Source: Desulfobulbus sp.
GTDB taxonomy: Bacteria; Desulfobacterota; Desulfobulbia; Desulfobulbales; Desulfobulbaceae
Assembly (NCBI GenBank): GCA_009778955.1
Contig: WRFD01000005.1
Coordinates: forward strand, 1-32,760
Direction: 5' to 3'
Length of the DNA: 32,760 nt
Below, piece by piece: positions 29,471-32,760 of this stretch. The position numbers were made by a program, and so were the translations under genes. Under the pieces are notes generated by a model. That model made no database searches. It worked only from the letters and a program-made list of their open reading frames with translations, and had not been told where the DNA came from. Each line of letters opens with the position of its first letter. Position 1 is the first letter of the stretch.

Positions 29471-31519
29471 ATGAAAAACATCAGGATCGGCATCAAACTG
29501 CTCGGAGGCTTCCTCCTTTCGGCTGTCCTCATTCTCGTGGTCGGCCTGCTCTCCATTGTCCAGCAAGGCAAACTCGCCGATGAGGCGGAGCAGCTGGGCC
29601 AGGAAGGACTTCCTGCCGTGGAATACATCCTCGCCATCAAAAGCCAGTCAGCCGCCATCGCCTCCTGGTCGCGCACCCTGCTGACGTCCAACATCACCAG
29701 GGAGCAGCGTGAAAACACACATGAACAGCTTACCAAGGCGCGCGCGGCTTATAACGCCGCCAAGGAAAAGTTCGTCAAACTGTCGTTCATGGACCAGATC
29801 AGAGCCGAATGGCAGGAATTTGACGCCAACACCACCAAATGGTCCCAGGTCACCGACCAGGTGGTCACCTTGTCCAAGGAGCTGATTGCCATGGACATGC
29901 TCCGGCCGGAAACCATGGAGCAACACATAATGCGCTTTCGAGTCGGCCACGATGCCTTACTCTTCAACCTCGCCAGACTGCTTGCGACCAACACTGCCTT
30001 CGAAGGAGGCACCAATGACACAGCTTGCCCCTTGGGCAGATGGCTGAGCAACATGGACACCGCCAACTCGGACATAATGTCCCTTGCCAGAGAAATAACT
30101 CCCATCCACGCCAGATTGCACCGCATGGCCGGCGAAATCAAGACTCTGACCAGCAGCGGCCAGATCACCCAAGCCAAGGAACTCTTAGAAAAGCAAACTA
30201 TCCCCGCTGGTGAGCAGTTGTTCGGCATAATAGACAAAATAGCGCAAGTCCCCGCCAACGCTAACGAAAAGTACAACAAGATGGGCATTCTGCTGCTGCA
30301 GGAGGGCGCCACCTACCAAGCCAACGCCTTTGCCGCGCTCGACAAGATGGTGGATGTCGTCAACAAATATGCCGAGAATCATATTGAGGCCACCCATGCG
30401 ATGGCCGGACGCGGCCGTCTGCTCACCATCGTCTGTCTGGTGATCGGCGGCGTGCTTGCCGTCTTTTCCGGACTGATACTGACCTGGATGATCACCAAGC
30501 CGCTGGTCAAGGGGGTCGACCTAGCCAAGGCCATGGCCAGCGGCGACATGACCAAAACCATGGATGTCGACCAGAAGGACGAGATCGGCATTTTGGCCGG
30601 ATCGCTCAATGAAATGGCATCCTATCTGCGGCGGACGTTCAGCGATATCAATAACGGCGTGCTGCAGGTGAACGAATCCTCGACCCAATTGGCTGTCATC
30701 TCCAACCAAATGACTGACGGCGCGTCGTCAACCGCCAGTCGTTCAAATCAGGTGGCCGCTGCGGCCGAGGAAATGAGCAACAATCAAAATACCATCGCCG
30801 CCGCCATGGAGCAGGCCTCGACCAATGTCAACATGGTCGCCACCTCCACCGAGGAGATGAATTCCACCATCACCGAGATCGCGAGCAATTCCGCCAAGGC
30901 CAAGGAAATCACCACCATGGCGGTCCAGCAGTCACGCACGGCCTCGGAGCGGGTCAACGAACTCGGCAAAGCCGCCGACGAAATCAACAAGGTCACCGAG
31001 GCCATTACCGAAATCTCCGAGCAGACCAACCTGCTTGCGCTCAACGCCACCATCGAGGCGGCCAGGGCCGGTGAAGCCGGCAAGGGGTTTGCCGTGGTCG
31101 CCAACGAAATTAAGGACCTGGCGCGGCAAACGGCCACAGCGACCCTTGACATCAAAAACAAGATTCATGGCGTGCAGGAGGCAACCGGCATCACGGTGCG
31201 CGAGATTAACGAGATCGGCCAGGTCATCGCCGATGTCGATAAAATAGTCGCCACCATTGCCGCGGCGGTGGAGGAACAGACCGCGACCACCAGGGAAATC
31301 GCCCAGAATGTGCAGCAGGCCTCGCAGGGAATCATGGAGGTCAACGAAAACGTCGCCCAAAGCACGACCGTTATCGCCACGATCGCTTCAGACATCGCTA
31401 AGGTCAACACCAATGCCAACGAGATCAACCAGGCCAGCAATCAGGTCAAGGTGAGATCCGAGGAACTCGCCAACATCGCTGACCGGCTCAAGGGCATGAT
31501 GACCAAATTCAAGACCTGA
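29471..31519 (+). CDS. Methyl-accepting chemotaxis protein with CZB-like motif in the predicted periplasmic region
   Basis: TM1 near residues 8-30, TM2 near [29 protein letters not shown], then the hairpin-tip signature [40 protein letters not shown]. Between the TMs: [12 protein letters not shown]...CPLGRWL...[11 protein letters not shown]. Confidence 0.95.
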   Translation: MKNIRIGIKLLGGFLLSAVLILVVGLLSIVQQGKLADEAEQLGQEGLPAVEYILAIKSQSAAIASWSRTLLTSNITREQRENTHEQLTKARAAYNAAKEKFVKLSFMDQIRAEWQEFDANTTKWSQVTDQVVTLSKELIAMDMLRPETMEQHIMRFRVGHDALLFNLARLLATNTAFEGGTNDTACPLGRWLSNMDTANSDIMSLAREITPIHARLHRMAGEIKTLTSSGQITQAKELLEKQTIPAGEQLFGIIDKIAQVPANANEKYNKMGILLLQEGATYQANAFAALDKMVDVVNKYAENHIEATHAMAGRGRLLTIVCLVIGGVLAVFSGLILTWMITKPLVKGVDLAKAMASGDMTKTMDVDQKDEIGILAGSLNEMASYLRRTFSDINNGVLQVNESSTQLAVISNQMTDGASSTASRSNQVAAAAEEMSNNQNTIAAAMEQASTNVNMVATSTEEMNSTITEIASNSAKAKEITTMAVQQSRTASERVNELGKAADEINKVTEAITEISEQTNLLALNATIEAARAGEAGKGFAVVANEIKDLARQTATATLDIKNKIHGVQEATGITVREINEIGQVIADVDKIVATIAAAVEEQTATTREIAQNVQQASQGIMEVNENVAQSTTVIATIASDIAKVNTNANEINQASNQVKVRSEELANIADRLKGMMTKFKT

Positions 31520-31547
31520 TTCGGTCCGGCTGGCTACCACACCAGAA

Positions 31548-31578
31548 GGGAGGGGCATCGCGCCCCTCCCTTTTTTTT
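31548..31578 (+). terminator. Rho-independent terminator after the MCP gene
   Basis: GGGAGGGGC-ATCGC-GCCCCTCCC followed by TTTTTTTT. Confidence 0.92.
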
Positions 31579-31617
31579 ATGGCGGATGCAGGCTAAATGC
31601 GGAATCGGCAGGACGGT

Positions 31618-32643
31618 TCAGGAAATCGGAACGATCTCCTGTTTGAGCAGGCAGCAAGAAATGCGATAGGTTGGCGTGTTGTCTGGATGGTAGTGGATAT
31701 TATCGGGCTGGAGCAGCTTGTTCATGACGCAGCCCTCGGGGATGTTCAGGGGAAAAAAACGGTCCTCGGTGAGTCCCTCCCGGCAGACTAGCCGGCTGTC
31801 CTTGATCTGACGGCTGTGGATGGGATGATCTTCGCACAGGGGGCACCGATACACTCGGCCGTTGGGAAAAATAAAAAAATTGTCGGCTTTGGTCCCGGCG
31901 CACTGAAAGGTTTCCTCCGGATCAAGATACACCTTGGGAAAGATAGTGTGGATGCCCGAGGCGGCTGCCGCTGAGGCCACCTCGGGCACGATTGCCAGCC
32001 ATTGTTCGGGCGCGACCTGCCAGGCGTCTCCGGCTATCGGCTTGTTGACCGCCGGGTTGCCGCGCAAGCCGATCACCTGAATAAAGAAACGGCGGATCCC
32101 CAGGTGGGCCAGCAAGGCGGGCATGCGGTGCAGATGGCCGATATTGAGGCTGGACACGGTATAGATCAAGCTGGTGTTGAAGCCTCGGGCCACTGCCCGG
32201 CGGATATTTTCGGTGCAAGCCGCAAACACCCCCTCCCCCCGGATCGGATCGTTGACCGCCGCTTCCGGCCCATCAAGACTGAAGCTCAGGTAATCCAGCT
32301 CCTGGGGACTGACCCTGTCGAGCAGATCATGGAAAAGGTAGCCGTTGGTATCCACGGTCACCGCGTACCGCATCGACTTGGCCACCCTGATGATGGCCGG
32401 CAGTTCAGGGTGCAGGGTAGGCTCGCCACCCAAAAGAATGAGGTTGGTCTGCTGTTCTTCTGGTCGGGCGAAAAGCTTCAGCCACTGGCGAACGGTCGTC
32501 AGCGGCAAGGTGGCCGTGCCATGTTGAGTGGGGTTGATGTAGCAATGACGGCAGGCCAGGTTGCAGGCGGTAAGGATATGGAGGAAGATATTGCGCTCAC
32601 CCGGCTGGAACCCCACAGTGCGGGCGGTCGGCCAGGCGGTCAT
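31618..32643 (-). CDS. Radical SAM protein with Cys-rich C-terminal (SPASM/twitch-like) region
   Basis: CNLACRHC (CX3CX2C), LLGGEPTLHPEL (GGE motif), VDTNGYLFHDLL, LSFSLDGPEAAVNDPIRG, C-terminal CAGTKADNFFIFPNGRVYRCPLCEDHP. Confidence 0.9.
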   Translation of the reverse strand: MTAWPTARTVGFQPGERNIFLHILTACNLACRHCYINPTQHGTATLPLTTVRQWLKLFARPEEQQTNLILLGGEPTLHPELPAIIRVAKSMRYAVTVDTNGYLFHDLLDRVSPQELDYLSFSLDGPEAAVNDPIRGEGVFAACTENIRRAVARGFNTSLIYTVSSLNIGHLHRMPALLAHLGIRRFFIQVIGLRGNPAVNKPIAGDAWQVAPEQWLAIVPEVASAAAASGIHTIFPKVYLDPEETFQCAGTKADNFFIFPNGRVYRCPLCEDHPIHSRQIKDSRLVCREGLTEDRFFPLNIPEGCVMNKLLQPDNIHYHPDNTPTYRISCCLLKQEIVPIS

Positions 32644-32760
32644 GGGACCGCCTGGACGGTCTGGGCCATGGTGTAGCGGGCCAGCAAACTGTCCTGCCAG
32701 TAGGCGCCGGTGCGGAAAAATTCCTGGAACAGCCGCAAGCTCTCCTCGCGCAGCACCCGG
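32640..32760 (-). CDS. C-terminal end of an unidentified protein (truncated by window)
   Basis: Minus strand open from the window edge: RVLREESLRLFQEFFRTGAYWQDSLLARYTMAQTVQAVP*. Stop overlaps the radical SAM start codon (ATGA). Confidence 0.6.
   Translation of the reverse strand, partial: RVLREESLRLFQEFFRTGAYWQDSLLARYTMAQTVQAVP

Noticed and set aside
1-32760. CRISPR arrays, tRNA/rRNA genes, phage or toxin-antitoxin/defence modules
   Set aside because: No regularly spaced direct repeats, no recognisable tRNA/rRNA segments, and no defence or phage-type protein motifs seen on reading both strands.

Overview
This 32.8 kb window reads as bacterial chromosome. It probably comes from a sulfate-reducer-like Desulfobacterota/Desulfobulbales organism, inferred from the c3-like tetraheme cytochrome, NrfHA, System II cytochrome c maturation and the general gene set. 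In order it contains: a decayed IS4-type transposase at the left edge; an MscS-like channel; a decayed IS200-type element; a GlcD/GlcF-like oxidoreductase pair; an IS21-type remnant; a tightly overlapping four-gene exporter operon (RND-type OMP, HlyD, RbbA-like double-ABC fusion, ABC-2 permease) on the minus strand; ResB-CcsA plus a tetraheme cytochrome; a minus-strand run rpoZ-dnaJ-moaC-dksA-galT-receiver-FolE2-like-glyS preceded by purA; nrfHA diverging from a ygbA-like gene; tatB-tatC; an MCP; and a radical SAM gene. Most of it is ordinary core genome. I did not find a convincing novel multi-gene system. The observations most worth a second look are: (1) a FolE2-family protein that keeps the family N-terminus but appears to lack the catalytic/zinc-ligand Cys and His motifs; (2) an MCP with a CZB-like zinc-binding motif in its predicted periplasmic domain; (3) a terminator-like hairpin immediately upstream of rpoZ; (4) an MscS-like protein with what looks like a duplicated beta-domain; (5) a possible internally deleted IS21 derivative. 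All family calls come from reading motifs by eye; no database search was run.
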